From the NCBI GenBank assembly GCA_021399435.1, contig JAJTUP010000046.1:310001-374000 (forward strand): 64,000 nt of DNA, written 5' to 3'. Positions 46,681 to 59,400 of the stretch are shown here, piece by piece (position 1 is the first letter of the stretch; each line of letters begins with the position of its first letter). The DNA is from Diaporthe sp. PMI_573. Lineage: Eukaryota > Ascomycota > Sordariomycetes > Diaporthales > Diaporthaceae. The notes under the pieces were generated by a model. That model was not told where the DNA came from. It searched no databases and saw only the letters and a list, made by a program, of their open reading frames with translations. Made by a program: the position numbers and the translations under genes.

Positions 46681-47129
46681 TAATTATGAGGGGTTAGTCT
46701 TAGTTAGGAAAGCAACTACGTTCCTCTTTCTCGAGATATCCTGGTCTGTATCGTAGTTACTCCCTTTGCTAGTATTGTAGAAGTAGGGATTAATAGTGCA
46801 GATCTGAGAGATCTATACCTTGGAGCCTTTGTAAGCCCCTTGGTGTGCAAGATCGCCTTTAGTGTAACGAATTACTAGCTATAGATTCCTGGCTTAATGT
46901 ATCCTAGCGGCAAAATAGAGATGAAATGGTAGAATTAGGACCTTCATTTTCATAACAAACCCTTTCTAGAGTCCACAAGAGAGATAGCAATCGATCTTAG
47001 TGTCAAAAAGCGGCTAATACGATTCGCATCATTCTATAAGAAGAAGTAAAAGTAAAAATCAAAGGATAAGATTAATGTTATTCTACAAGCAAAGAAATTA
47101 AAATTAAGAGAAGAATTCGGTTCACTACC

Positions 47130-48900
47130 ACTCCACCCCGTCTAACAACAGCAAGCCTGTTTCATTCTTACTAGTTAATTAAACAACTTTATTTAACAAG
47201 TAGATTTATTTACAACGGTGTTATTTTAGCTAATGGCAACTATACCCTAAATATACAAACTAGAAGAGCTCCTTAGAAAAATATTAACAAGCTTACCTGT
47301 AGGTCTAGAACATAATACTAGAAACATGGCTATAACAACTATCAACCCTTTATCTATACTAACCTATTTAAGTAGAAGCCTAAAGATTTATTTTTCTTTT
47401 TCTAGCTCCAGGAGGATAGAAAAGGTACTAAACTATACCATTACTAACTACATTTCCTTTAAAGCAATATATATACCTATTAAGATAGATAGCGGAAAAC
47501 CTAAATATTATAAAATACAATAATTATATATAGCAGGCTATAGCTAGTTCTCCTTATAGACATTAATATATACTATAATAGTTAGCTCTACGAGCCTTGA
47601 TAACCTATTAGTTCTATGTTGCCAACTAATTTGTTTAGACCTACTAGTAACTAATTTTAATAAAACTACCTATATTACCTGTTATTTGCTAAAAGCAGAC
47701 TTAGTAGTGCTTAGATAAACGATTCTAGAAGAAAAACTACTTAATCTTATCCCATTAGAACTTTTGGTGGCTATATTTTAATTAATACGACCTATTAGGG
47801 TTGAAAAGAGTCAGCCTATAATTAATATATTATTTAGAATTGGAATTTTAAGAGCGTGAGCACTCCCTATTAAGCCAAGTTGCATTAGTATTAGTTATAA
47901 AGCTAAAGGGAATAAGGACTAGAATACTAATATCTTTAAATATATAGTATAAAGACCTAAGTATAAGTAGACTTGTAAAGAAGACAAAGGTATTTATTTT
48001 TACAAAGCACAAAAATATACTATATTATAATGAAAATGACAAGTTGTGTATAAATTAAAATTATTAGGGAAGGTAGAGAAAATAAGACCGCTTTTATATT
48101 AATTTAATATATTATAATACAAGCCAGGTAAGCGGCGTACTTGTAAATCTAAGTAGGTTGTAAGTTAAAAGCTTGACTACTAACTAAAAGGCATACTTTT
48201 ATAGAGTTTTTTATAGTACGAGTTCTAGGCTATAGAAAGTTATTATACATAATGTATTTATATTATCTATAGTTTATATAATACTTTAGAGCTTATATAG
48301 TTTTACTTTACTATATTTAGAACATCTCATTACTATACAACTATAGTTTGTTTCTTAGCTTGTAGTATAGTATATTAAATATAAATGATATAATATAATA
48401 TATAGAGAATGGAAACCATTAGAGCTTTAGGAATAATTATTCTATATATACCCTTATATTAGATCACTAGGAGGGATTACCTTGTCTAGGCTAGGTTAAT
48501 AAAATAGATATATAAGTATATAATTATTAGCATATAATTAGATAGTATTAATACTTCTTTAGTAGTTAATTTAATGTACTAAGTCTTAACTAACTATATA
48601 TTTTCACATCCTATAGTCACTAAGGGTTCTATAATATCATTACGTTTACCCTATACACTATATATACTATCCGCACCCTACTATAATAAATATAGCTTTT
48701 AAGGCTGAGACTAAATTAAAGGTTAATGTTTTAGTCAATGTTTGTTTATAACCTCTATAGGTATGTTAAAGTGCCTTATAAACATACTTAGGAAGAAGGC
48801 TATTACTAAGATGCTAGTATACAGTAGATAAACTCCTCTCAGGTTATACAAATATATATCCAGAATCTATGACTTTATAAAGCTCTTATTAGGCATTTTT
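47130..48900. other. AT-rich decayed DNA, no identified gene
   Basis: Very high AT content with TA-rich runs. One 65-codon ORF at 47326-47523 has no recognised similarity. Confidence 0.4.
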
Positions 48901-48919
48901 TAGAGCTTGTCAACAAAGG

Positions 48920-50340
48920 CTTTGCTTACCCGCGCAACCTCGATATTAAGGCCTTCCCATTTAAGTTTTAAGCTTATTAGATTCTAGAATATACAACTAC
49001 TAATACCTACCCTAAGAACTATTCTATATTACCTTATAAATATATATATAGCTGCTACTAGCCCCTGCTTACCATGCCTGTATATGGCTTGTACGGCAAA
49101 GTTTTAAGTGTTTAGGACGGCGCCGTGACTAAGACTAAGTATTATGAGAACGATTACCTATATTATAGTTAATGTATTCCTGTTAAATAAGATAGTAAGG
49201 AATAAGCCGACTGTAGTTATACCCTAGCCGAGCCAGATAGATTAGCGATAATTTGCTGTATATGTAATAAAGGCCCTAACAGCAATTAAGCTTAGTACAA
49301 GTATGAATATAATAGGAAGTATAGAGATACTAGTCTTTACTAGGCTGTAGGACTTAACAGCAAGAAAATAAAGTAGTATATAGTAGAGTTAGCCATAGAT
49401 CTAGTTTATTATTAGCCTATCGAAATCTAGGTTAAAACGAGTAGGAGTTTATACAATGAGTCCTTGGATTACACCGCAGCTATAGGTAACTATTAAGCTA
49501 ATGTTCTAGAAAAGGCTCCAGCAGAGGAAGGGCTTTATCAAATATCTAGCCTTGTAGATAAATATCTATATAAGACCAATTATTTTAAGATATAGCAAAG
49601 CAATTATACCAGGGCTCGACTAGCTATACTATAGTCTACCTTATAAAACAGTAATAAGAAATAGAGTCTCAGAGAGCATGAATAGACAACTATTAATATA
49701 ATCTAATCTCCTGATCTTTTTTGAAAATATAGCGGGGTTTGGTTTAAGCCATAAGATGCTTTACGAAAGCAATAGACCTCGTATATAGAAGGGGAATATA
49801 ATGTAGAATATCTAGTACCAGGTTATCTCCTATATAATAATACCTCCTAGAACTAGACCCAAGCAATTTCCTAAGGCCTAGGCACTAAGGCTATATTAAA
49901 TTAGCTAGGATTACTTAGGAGGGTAGTTATACTTATATAAAACTATACTACTTAGGTCTAAAACAGAGCGGGATAATATTTATGAAAATAACCAGGCTTA
50001 GAACTATAATCCCTACCCTGCCAATACCTTGGAAGGTCCGGCCCACCAGAAGCAGTATAATTCCCGTTATAACATAGCAGAGAAGGGTCTCAAGTATGAA
50101 AGATTCTAGGCAAGCCCAAAGTATAACAGTACATCCAAATATATTGCTAGCTTTAACAAGAAATGGCATTATAATAGTATTAGACAAAAGGTATGCGGTC
50201 CTAATCTAGATACCCTACGTTATAATTAACTTTAGATTAGTTATAATAGCCTAATAATTATTAATAATAAGTCTCATTACACTATATTAGGGAACCAACA
50301 TTTAGGGACATAATAATTATACAGGCATCAAGGGCTACTA
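48920..50340 (-). pseudogene. RIP-degraded DHA14-type MFS transporter gene
   Basis: Minus-strand remnants follow the order of a 14-TM efflux pump. Near 50,320 is a TM1-like ALDACIIIMSLN. Then LLVGRTFQGIGRVGIIVLSL and IIPLCFRPK lie in a 79-codon open stretch (50187-49948), followed by FYIIFPF, a CYLLYYILLYF-like TM7 region near 49,350, and YRWSIWLG with GITTVGLFLTIL near 49,240-49,170. Numerous stops and frame changes separate them. The glycine-rich motif and the YRWSIWLGW segment are of the same subfamily as the intact cluster pump at 12039-14446. It may be an old duplicate of that gene or an unrelated pump. Confidence 0.7.
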
Positions 50341-50378
50341 TAAAAGATAGAATAAAAAAGTATTATTATAATTAGGAT

Positions 50379-50654
50379 CTATTTATTACTTAGGGTCCAA
50401 GTCGCAATCTGGTGCCTCGCATGCTCACTTGGTACGAGGATAAGGTTGTTTAAAAGACTGTTGATAAGCGAGAATCGGCGCGAATCTACTGTTGTTGGTG
50501 TATTGGGAGGACTTGTGGTCCGAAGGGCAGCGATCAAAAGGTATTGTATAGTCGGCATCAACGTAGTCACCTCGAGCTCTTTGGTTTGGAGATTTCCTGC
50601 CTTTAAAATAGAGGGAAGCTTATAGGTAGGTTGTGGTTGTTTTAAATAAGACAT
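50379..50654 (-). other. 91-codon ORF of normal composition upstream of the MFS relic
   Basis: Starts at an ATG (MSYLKQPQPTYKLPSILKAG) and lacks the TA-rich skew of its surroundings. It could be the N-terminal cytosolic part of the MFS gene or an unrelated fragment. No family recognised. Confidence 0.3.
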
Positions 50655-50659
50655 AGCGT

Positions 50660-52200
50660 GTTTTCAAGTCCTTAGATTGAGTACTAATAATCAGAAGTAA
50701 GTGTTGACAGGGGGAAACGAAGAGCTGTTGTGTGGCCTTTTATAAGGAAAGCTTTATTGGAGAGGCGCTCATTTCTACCTGAGTACTCTACGTTAGACTA
50801 AAGCGGAAGCTTTAGACTATCTATATTGATACTTCAATATCTAAATACTTAGCTAGATGACTAGATAGCCTATAGCAGTACCTAAAGGTTAATAAATTAA
50901 GAATACGGAGATTCGCACCAGCAAAATTGGAGGCTGCACGGCTATAAGCTGACTAAGCAGACTGCAGCTAATTAGGGCACACCATTTAACCAGCCCGGAC
51001 TACCCAACCTCGTGTATTTCGCAGCCTCACCCATATACCCTACAAATCCAGTATTTATCTAATAGCTACACTCTTGAAGACGAACGCAATGGCCAATTAA
51101 TAGCAGATATGGATACAGAGGACTGTCAGCCAAGTGTACGTGTTGATAGGTCTATAGTGAATAGTGAAGGTCACGTGACTAGCACGGGGCCGCACTATAA
51201 AGGGTTATCGCCCTGTAGGCGTGGCTTCGCCATATCCTTTAAGGCGATAACTAATCTAACCTCTAGACTTAATAGAATACCCATTTGGTCTACCTTCTCC
51301 TATCTTTTTACTAATACTTCTTTTCTATTATATACGATAAAGCCTAACTAATACTGATCAGTAATTGCTTAAGGCGATTATAGAGCAGCAAGGAAGGAAG
51401 AGGCAGATCGCTATTAACGACGTTTAACGAGTTTCTAGATCTTTATCGAAACTTGTCAGCCGATCGACGATATCTGTGCTACGATTAAATGTACTATAGT
51501 CCCTGGATCTTTATTAAAACTGCGATATGAGCGATTAGATCTATTAGTACGACTACTGGATTTGTATCGAAGCTGTATTAACGAGGTTACGTTTATTACG
51601 AACTCTGTTGATAAACAAATAAAAACTCGCGGCAAAAGACAATATTGGAAATACTAAGGTTTCTGGATCTTTATTGAAACTAAGGTGTTGACAATAGGTT
51701 GATCCTTTTAGTAAGCACTTTAACGCTTAACTACTCTAAAAAGAAGTAAAGCCGATAAGATTCTTGCGGTAAATACTTAATTACCTAAAAGAAGCAAAAG
51801 CCGACAAAAGATATTTGCGGCAAATACTTACTTAAAGGGAACAATAAGACCATACTAAAGTTTGGTAGAAACCTGTTTACTAATATGGGGATATGTCTAC
51901 TTAACCCAAGAAGGCCTGACTTACTAAAAACAAGCAAGTCTGGGTTATAGAAGAGAGTTACCCTAGACTTTTTTACGAAAATAGGCCATTTTGATTAAAT
52001 TCACTTTGGTCCAGGCATACTCTCACTTTACCCTCAACCAATTAATTATATAATTAGCACAAAAGCACGGTCTACTACAGACCGTCATTCAAGACAACTA
52101 TAGGACTATATCTACTTATATATACTTTTGATATAAATAACAACACACTATTTAACACAAAAAGCATGGTCTGCCACGGACCGCTATTACAGACAGCTGT
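50660..52200. other. Mixed-composition DNA 5' of the Copia element
   Basis: A GC-richer patch lies at 50,930-51,260. From about 51,430 to 51,690 four degenerate copies of a unit like GGATCTTTATTGAAACT occur (about 51436, 51507, 51559, 51666). AGTTACCCTAGACTT at 51956-51970 is shared with the foldback arms at 56,286. The part before 52,204 is probably the leader or LTR of the Copia element, but no matching 3' LTR is visible. Confidence 0.4.
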
Positions 52201-52203
52201 GTC

Positions 52204-55200
52204 ATGGCTGACGCTAGTGGTACTAGTGCTGACGGCGACAAGGAAGACTATAGTTGTATTACTGAAATGAGTGATAATGAGGACTTACGACTTGATAAGT
52301 CGGCAGTATAGTTACGGGATACTGGCGCTGAGGAATATACTCTTTAGGACAAGTTTCGGGTAATAACAGATAATATAAAGGACTGATTTAAGATTCCTTA
52401 TAACTTTTGACTATATATAAACTGGCTAGCTTAGGGTATGTCTGTCTTAATTGTCTACTCTTTTAATAATACCGTTAAGTAGAGCTATTTATATAATATA
52501 TATATGCTTAAATTTATTGATGATAATGATTTTTAATAGATTGTTGACAAAGAGCTATTTTAGGAGTTTAAGACAGTATTTAAAGATTGGACCGTTAATA
52601 TGTGGCTGACTACATTAGCCGCCAAGTATTTTAAACGTTTTTTCTGTATGTAAGGAATCTATACCGGCCCGATATATAATATATTGACAAATTAGATGAT
52701 AGTACTTAATAAAGCCGAGCGCTTGCTGGAATGGCTAGACGTAGCTATTGCTGACACTATATTTGTCCCTAAATCTAAGCTTTATAGCTTGTTAAAGGAA
52801 GGCCGGAAATAAATACTATATGTTGTAAAGTATCTATCTCTTTCCTTCTTGTCTGATGGAAGGACAAGTCTACTATTAGGAAAGTTAGCTGAGAAAGCAG
52901 GCTTATTGTCGGGAAAGCTATTTAAGCAAATGATAATGTTAATGAGGCCAGTATTATTATGATTTATTTAATAGGTACTAATTTTATTCCCACGGATTAA
53001 TCTATCCTTATATAGACTTAATAGTTGTACGAGTAGCCCTGCAAGTAATCGGGCTTTACCGTAGATGTCGGTAAAGATACCCTATAGAATTACACGCAAG
53101 CTAGTACCTAAACTAACTTTTTGGCTACAGTAATAGGAAGTTTTTGATTATAATTCTTAAATATATTTAAGTTGAGAACTAGAAGTTTTATAGAAAGACG
53201 AGATTTGAGAGACTATTAAGGAAGCTTTCTATTATTAGAAGCTAACTGTAAAGCTAGAAACTCGGGTATAGAATATTTATATATTTAGACTACCTCTAGG
53301 TTGGCAAATGCTGGGAGCGTTCGGAGTATTAGGAGCACCAAAATGTAATAATTTACAACTATACAGCATTTTTCCGCTCTATAGCTTAGTCTACAATAAT
53401 GGTATATCTAAGTGGGTAGACAACTATATTATATTTCTACTAAGATACTATATTAATGGTCTAATAGACTCTGATAAGATTAATAAGTTCCTTAAGGTGT
53501 GGGCTAATTGGAATAAGTAGATAGGAGAATAGTATGATTTACTAGATGATAAGGTATGGATAATGTTGAATGTTTGTTTTATATATTAAATATAACTAGA
53601 TTAGTTTTATATAGTATTTTTACTTATTCTGGAAGGTCGGGCTAAGACTTACTTTATATATTATATCGGCTTACGGAAGATGTTTTTGGGAAATATATAT
53701 AATACTTAAATAGCACTTTAAATATAATACTAACTATAGGCGATATTATGCCGACTTTGCCAATATTATATATATAGGCTTACAAAATAATCCGGCAAAT
53801 GTAAATAAGGACTTACGAGAGGTACTGTAAAAGCTGTTTGATATTTTGTAGCTGAGTTAACGAGCTCTTGAATTGGCATTTTAGAATAAGGAAGTTCTTT
53901 GTATAGCTATAATACAAGCATGTTTAGGGGTACCTAAGTTTAATCATACATTATATATACTAGTAGGTATATATAAGCGACTATTTTAAGATCTACGATC
54001 TTTACTAAATATATTTAGTTGTAATACTTCTATATAGTAATTCTATATTAATAATAACAACTACCTAGAGGAAGCCTATAATAAAGCAGAAGAGAATAAT
54101 AGTAGTATAGACCTAAATATCTATTATACTAATTAACGATATACCGACAACTAATATAATAGCAGAAGCTTTGGCCGAGGAAGCTATGGCCGAGGTAGCT
54201 ATAGCCGCGGTAGTAACTATTACGACAACTTTTGTGGCGCGGTCTGCGGCAGACTATTATATTAGGGAGGACAAAACTACTTTTATAGTTACTATCTTTG
54301 TGGAATATACTTAAGAAGGAAGAGTAACTATAGATATAATTAAGACGAACGACGGCCTTATAAATACTATATATATTATAAGAAAGGCTGCTAGTTAATA
54401 AACTATACTGATGAGAAATATTAATATACCAGGAGTAGCTTTATAGTATATATAGAGTAGTACGGTAAAGATATATTAAATGCGGCATATACTGTATTTC
54501 TTGCTGACATTAAGGGCATGGAAATAAATGATAAAGAGGATGCCTAAAAAGATAATAATAACTTTACTATGGCATAGTATCTAATAGATACTTCTTTCCT
54601 TTATAGCATATTTTCAGAAAAAGACAAGTATATAGAAAAAAATAATATTGTCCCGGCATTATAATTTATACTAGAAGGACAATACTCTTAATAGAAGTTT
54701 TAGGGAATTATGCCAGATAGTAGTGCCGCCAAGATATTTATAGTAGGCCATAATTAGTTTTTTGCGCTAAAGTATGAGAATCTAACTATTATCTTAGATA
54801 CTTTATAAGCAAGTAAAGCTACGGTCTAGTTTGGCAAGGGTGTAGAGACTACCTTAATCAGAGCTATATATATTAAGACGCCGCTAGGAATAATTATGTT
54901 TTATGTTATAAAGACTAATATACTATTTTTATTCTGTTTGGTAGATATAGACAGACTTGGCGTATTTTTTAATAATATTCTTAACTTACTTGTTTAGAGA
55001 AAACCTGATGGCAATAATGTAACTATTCCTATTGTACGTAAATAGGGACATACATAGTTCTTTCTATCTAAACAATAGGCAAGTATATATATTATGGAAG
55101 CCGAGTTATGGCGACTTTATTAATAGTTTAGACATCTAACTATTAAATAGCTTAGATGATTATTAAGAAATGCTAGATATAAAGACGTTAAGGACAGTAC

Positions 55201-55430
55201 TTTTAAGGTAATCAATAAGCTCTGTTATTACTGCTAGCTTTATAATTTGGCACCAAGATAATTTAAGTTTTCACTAAAGGACAATTATACCTTTAACTAC
55301 AAATTTATTATAGATATACTAGATTTTAAGGGCAACCCGGTACTTTATGTAATAGATGTTGCTACCTCTTTTTAAGCGGCTTGATTTCTAAAATTACTGT
55401 TAAAAACGTGGACATCAAAGCCGAGCATAA
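52204..55430 (+). mobile_element. Truncated, RIP-degraded Ty1/Copia retrotransposon
   Basis: Plus-strand gag-pol frame starting ATGGCTGACGCTAGT at 52204 (MADASGTSADGDKEDY), riddled with TAG/TAA. Gag has an open part at 53308-53520 (MLGAFGVLGAPKCNNLQLYS). A Gly/Arg/Ser/Tyr-rich region near 54,170-54,240 and protease-like DSSAAKIF near 54,718 follow. Before integrase are TPLGIIMFYVI, DRLGVFFNN and FKFSLKDNYTFNYKFIIDIL, with LYVIDVATSF at 55,343-55,373. Fungal Copia polyproteins continue after this point, but here recognisable pol ends at about 55,430. Integrase core, RT, RNase H and a 3' LTR are missing. Confidence 0.8.
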
Positions 55431-56221
55431 CTAGTGCCCAAGTTCTGCTGGCCCCTCAGAGAGAAAGAGGGAAAACCGCTTGAGGGCTCTAATATAAAAA
55501 AAGACAAAGTTATAAAAAAGGGCCGGAAGGGCGCAAAGGCCGTATCTACCGGGTAGTTAGGTTCTAATCAGACAATATTACAGGTTATCAAATAATAATA
55601 ATAGAAAAATAAGTTAAGTTATTACTTTGGCCTTTAAGAGAAACAAAAGCTAGTCTAGTACTTATAGTATACACGGCCAAGAAAAATTCATCATACTAGC
55701 TACATAAAATATTACACCCTGTAATATACCCCTTTCCGGCCCTTTGCTTCCTAGAGTAGAAGGGTCGACTAAATTATTTATCCACTATTTTAATTAATTC
55801 CCTCTTATATCCCTACAGTACTTAGATTGCCGGTCTTAGGCTATTACCTAGTCAATAGTATCTTAAGTATTATCTTTAAAATGCTCTTAAATAATATAAG
55901 TTTATCTGTAAAACCCCGGCTATATAGCAGGCATTAAAACCTACTTTATTATACTTTTTATAGTTATATAATAGTAAGCCCAAGTATTATAAGATCTAAT
56001 TAGATTATACTAAAATTTATATTTGTTATCTATCTTAGTATTATTAGGTTTTATACTCTAGTATCTATTAATCTAGTAAAACCTTAGGCTTATTTTGGTA
56101 ACAGTTAATTATAACCTAACTATTTTAGCGCAAATATAAGACTATTTATCTTCTATATTTAGTCTCTCTAGTATTAAGAAAAGCGGCTGCTCTAATTATA
56201 TACAAGAGACTCTATAGTTAA
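55431..56221. other. AT-rich DNA between Copia remnant and foldback element
   Basis: A GC-richer segment at 55,420-55,560 directly adjoins the Copia breakpoint. The rest is TA-rich with no identifiable gene. Confidence 0.4.
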
Positions 56222-57516
56222 TTGTTAAACGGAAACGCTTGTGTGGGCGCTGCACGTAAGGGGTTACCCTAGACTTCACGTAGGGAGTTACCCTAGACTT
56301 GGCACTTTTTCGGCTAAGTGCCTATGTGGCGTGCGCGCCGGCAGATGAGTTTGGTGGCCGTGAGTCGATTTTTTGGGCTATTGTAAGACCCTAACTTCGA
56401 ACCTCTGCATTCCCCTTATTTCTTACCCAAAAAGCATGTAACCTAGTTCATTAGATAGCCTGATTTCTGAAGTTTATCTGTATTTAGTTTGGTTACTGTC
56501 AGGGTTAGGGTTGGCTGGTTATTTAAAGCCAAAGATAGTGGGTCCGAGGGCCGAATTTTCCGGCCTCCCTATCTGCGCACTAGAGCCAACCACAGCGTGC
56601 CCAGGGTTGAGACGATGTCGGAGGGACTGTGAGGAGGGCTGACAGAAGCCCACTCAAATTTAATGCAAAGTTGTCCGAACTATTCTCAATTGTCCTAACA
56701 AGACCTCAGTGCACCCTACTGCTACCTGACTCCCATTCGATCCACCAACCTTTAGATTAATAGGGCGGTATAAATTAATATACCTGGCGCGGTCTATTAG
56801 TCTCTTTATAACTATTTTAGTTAGTAGCTGCCTTATAGGTAAATTAGGTAGATATATATAAAGCTCTATATTATATAGCTCTTTTTCATAAGCTTAGGCT
56901 AGGAGATTAAATTATACTTTACTTTTATTTACCAAAACTTGTTAAGACTAATTAAAAGACAGTTAACAGGCTATTAAAAGCTCTGAAGGTTGGTGGATCA
57001 AATGGGAGTCAGGTAGCAGTAGGGTGCACTGAGGTCTTGTTGGGACGCTTGAGAATAGTTTGGACAACTTTGTATTGAATTTGAGTGGGCTTCTGTCAGC
57101 CCTCCTCACAGTCCCTCCGACATCGTCTCAACCCTGGGCACGCTGTGGTTGGCTCTGGTGCGCAGATAGGGAGGCCGGAAAATTTGGCCCTCGGACCCAC
57201 TATCTTTGGCTTTAAATAACCAGCCAACCCTAACCCTGACAGTAACCAAACTAAATACAGATAAACTTCAGAAATCAGGCTATCTAATGAACTAGGTTAC
57301 ATGCTTTTTGGGTAAGAAATAAGGGGAATGCAGAGGTTCGAAGTTAGGGTCTTACAATAGCCCAAAAAATCGACTCACGGCCACCAAACTCATCTGCCGG
57401 CGCGCACGCCACATAGGCACTTAGCCGAAAAAGTGCCAAGTCTAGGGTAACTCCCTACGTGAAGTCTAGGGTAACCCCTTACGTGCAGCGCCCACACAAG
57501 CGTTTCCGTTTAACAA
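56222..57516. mobile_element. 1.3-kb foldback element with 531-bp inverted arms
   Basis: Arms at 56222-56752 and 56986-57516 are equal in length and near identical, around a 233-bp AT-rich spacer. Ends read TTGTTAAACGGAAACGCTTG and its complement. Differences between arms are nearly all transitions. The arms are far GC-richer than their surroundings. Each arm contains two tandem copies of GTTACCCTAGACTT near its outer end. No ORF of note and no clear target duplication. Confidence 0.92.
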
Positions 57517-57559
57517 AAGCTATGCCTAGTTTTATTTAGCTCTAATTAGATAGCGTATA

Positions 57560-58340
57560 TTTATATCTAAACTACTGTCTCTTTAGGAGAGAGCCTTATA
57601 GAAGAATTTTTGGCTAAGTTTAAGCTCTTTTAGTCGCTAAACTCCTAGTTGTTCCTCCCTCTATTCTCTTAAAAGAAAAAGGCTACATAGTTGGCTACCT
57701 GCCAGCTATAGTTGGTAATGCTTATCTGGGGCAAAATAGAAACTCTAATTATTTTAGGCTCTTTTACCCTACAGTATCCCTCCTTAATAAAGCTCTTATA
57801 GATAGTTATAATCCTTTTATAGTTATAGCCTCTATTACCTTGCCTTTAGTGTAAGCCAAGGACAGTTAACTAGTAATTTAACATTTAAGAGGCAGAATAT
57901 GCATAAATAAAGCTATACCTAATTATCAACCTTAATAAAGCTGGCTTAATGGCAGGCTTTGGTATATATTTTATATTAATTAAGTTAGATAATATATTAA
58001 TTATCTATAAGACTTAATTCCTTGGTTATTAGAACTTTAGAAACAAAGAGAAATATGCTAAAAAGTAACTAGTTATAATAGTAGTTAATAATAATAGAGG
58101 CTATCTTAGCTAATAGCAAAGTCTTTGCCCCAGGTATTATTTTTAAAGGAAAAGAGCTCTAGCAGCAGTAGGTTTTTAAGGAGCTTAAGAAGCTTTCCCC
58201 TAATTGGGGTTATATTACTTCTCCTAACGGCTAGCAGTTAAAGGTATATAAAACTCTTATCCACGCAATTTTGCCAGCCTCCTTAAGTACTAAAGTAGTA
58301 AGAAGATACGCTATAATAACAGTAGTGCGAGAAAGTAAGG
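57560..58340 (+). pseudogene. Possible pogo-type transposase remnant
   Basis: A broken plus-strand frame shows transposase-like pieces in order: EAEYA.IKLYLIINLNKAGL near 57,890-57,950, VIIVVNNNRGYL near 58,070, then FQRKRALAAVGFQ and a PNWGYI-like segment near 58,140-58,215. Many TAG codons interrupt it. The order resembles a DDE transposase, but no terminal repeats were found, so the assignment is weak. Confidence 0.35.
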
Positions 58341-59400
58341 TTTCCAGCCTCTTGCAAAGAATATTGACACAGATTTAAGTACAAGAGAAGAAAATGTATA
58401 AAACAGCTTGAGATAGGTACCTCATTATCTTCTTTAGCTAATAGGAGATAAATATTATCTTACTGTGTTTAACAAGCTTGTTGGCAGTATAAATAGCATC
58501 TTGGACGGTCTTAAAATAGTAATATAGTAAAACTTAGACCGTCGGCTATCTATATAGACGGCTAACTGGCGGCTATATATTATAATAGTAAATTTATAAC
58601 AGAGATCTATACTTATTTATTATTATAGCTACAATAGATATGCCGATAGATATTTAAAAAGTTTTAGACTCTCTAGATTATTACAGAGATTCTCAATTAA
58701 GATATTCCCAAGGAGTTTCTCTTATGGCAGTCAAGGCTGGCCCTGTAACAGGCTGATCCCGCAAAGTTGTTAATTGGCCTAAACCACTATCCTTAGTGTT
58801 GCCTACGCCTGTAGACTGCTTCTAGCACCTGCCTGTTAGCCCACAGTTCCGGTTGACAACCTTGGTTTTGCGGGAGCGGCGGCGCTTCCACGGTTTTCGA
58901 GGCCAGGCAGAACGGTTTCACAACGTTGGAAGCAGGTACCGACAACCGCAAACGCCAATGGGCAAGCCACTCAACGGCGACAGTTTGCTGCGCCGCCTGT
59001 CGGTTATTAGTGATCAAAGAACTTCCACTTAGACCCCTCGGCCTCTCCAGACATACCTTTTTTGGATGCTGTATCGGCAATAACCAAGCAAGACCAGTGT
59101 TGTAACGGATTATCGGATATAGATTTCAAGCCATTATAGGGTACCCCCATTTCTACCAGATACCACCAATAAAACTTTGTACTATTACACAAGGTTGATA
59201 TGAAACAATAATCTGTCTCTTAAAAGTGGCAAACGGCAGTTGTCGGGATTGGGACGACATACAGCTGCTGGGACGTAGTACTAACGGGGCTGTGAGGTAT
59301 CTCGGGCGTGTTTTAAGGACAGGATCCACACCACTCGACCGTTAGATGGCAGTAGTATTGGGGAAGCCTTACAGTGTAGATCATTCGAGACTCGCGACTT
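58341..59400. other. AT-rich DNA then a non-RIP-like GC-balanced island
   Basis: 58,341-58,730 is TA-rich. 58,730-59,400 is close to balanced composition with a 95-codon minus-strand ORF (59080-58793) that I cannot assign. The island may be a younger insertion or a surviving piece of host DNA. Confidence 0.35.

Noticed and set aside
53308..53520. Free-standing 70-codon gene
   Set aside because: It is a surviving piece of Copia gag (LPLGWQMLGAFGVLGAPK context), not an independent gene.
56507..56517. Telomere-like GGGTTAGGGTT
   Set aside because: Under two repeats, mirrored in the other foldback arm, so it belongs to that element and is not a chromosome end.
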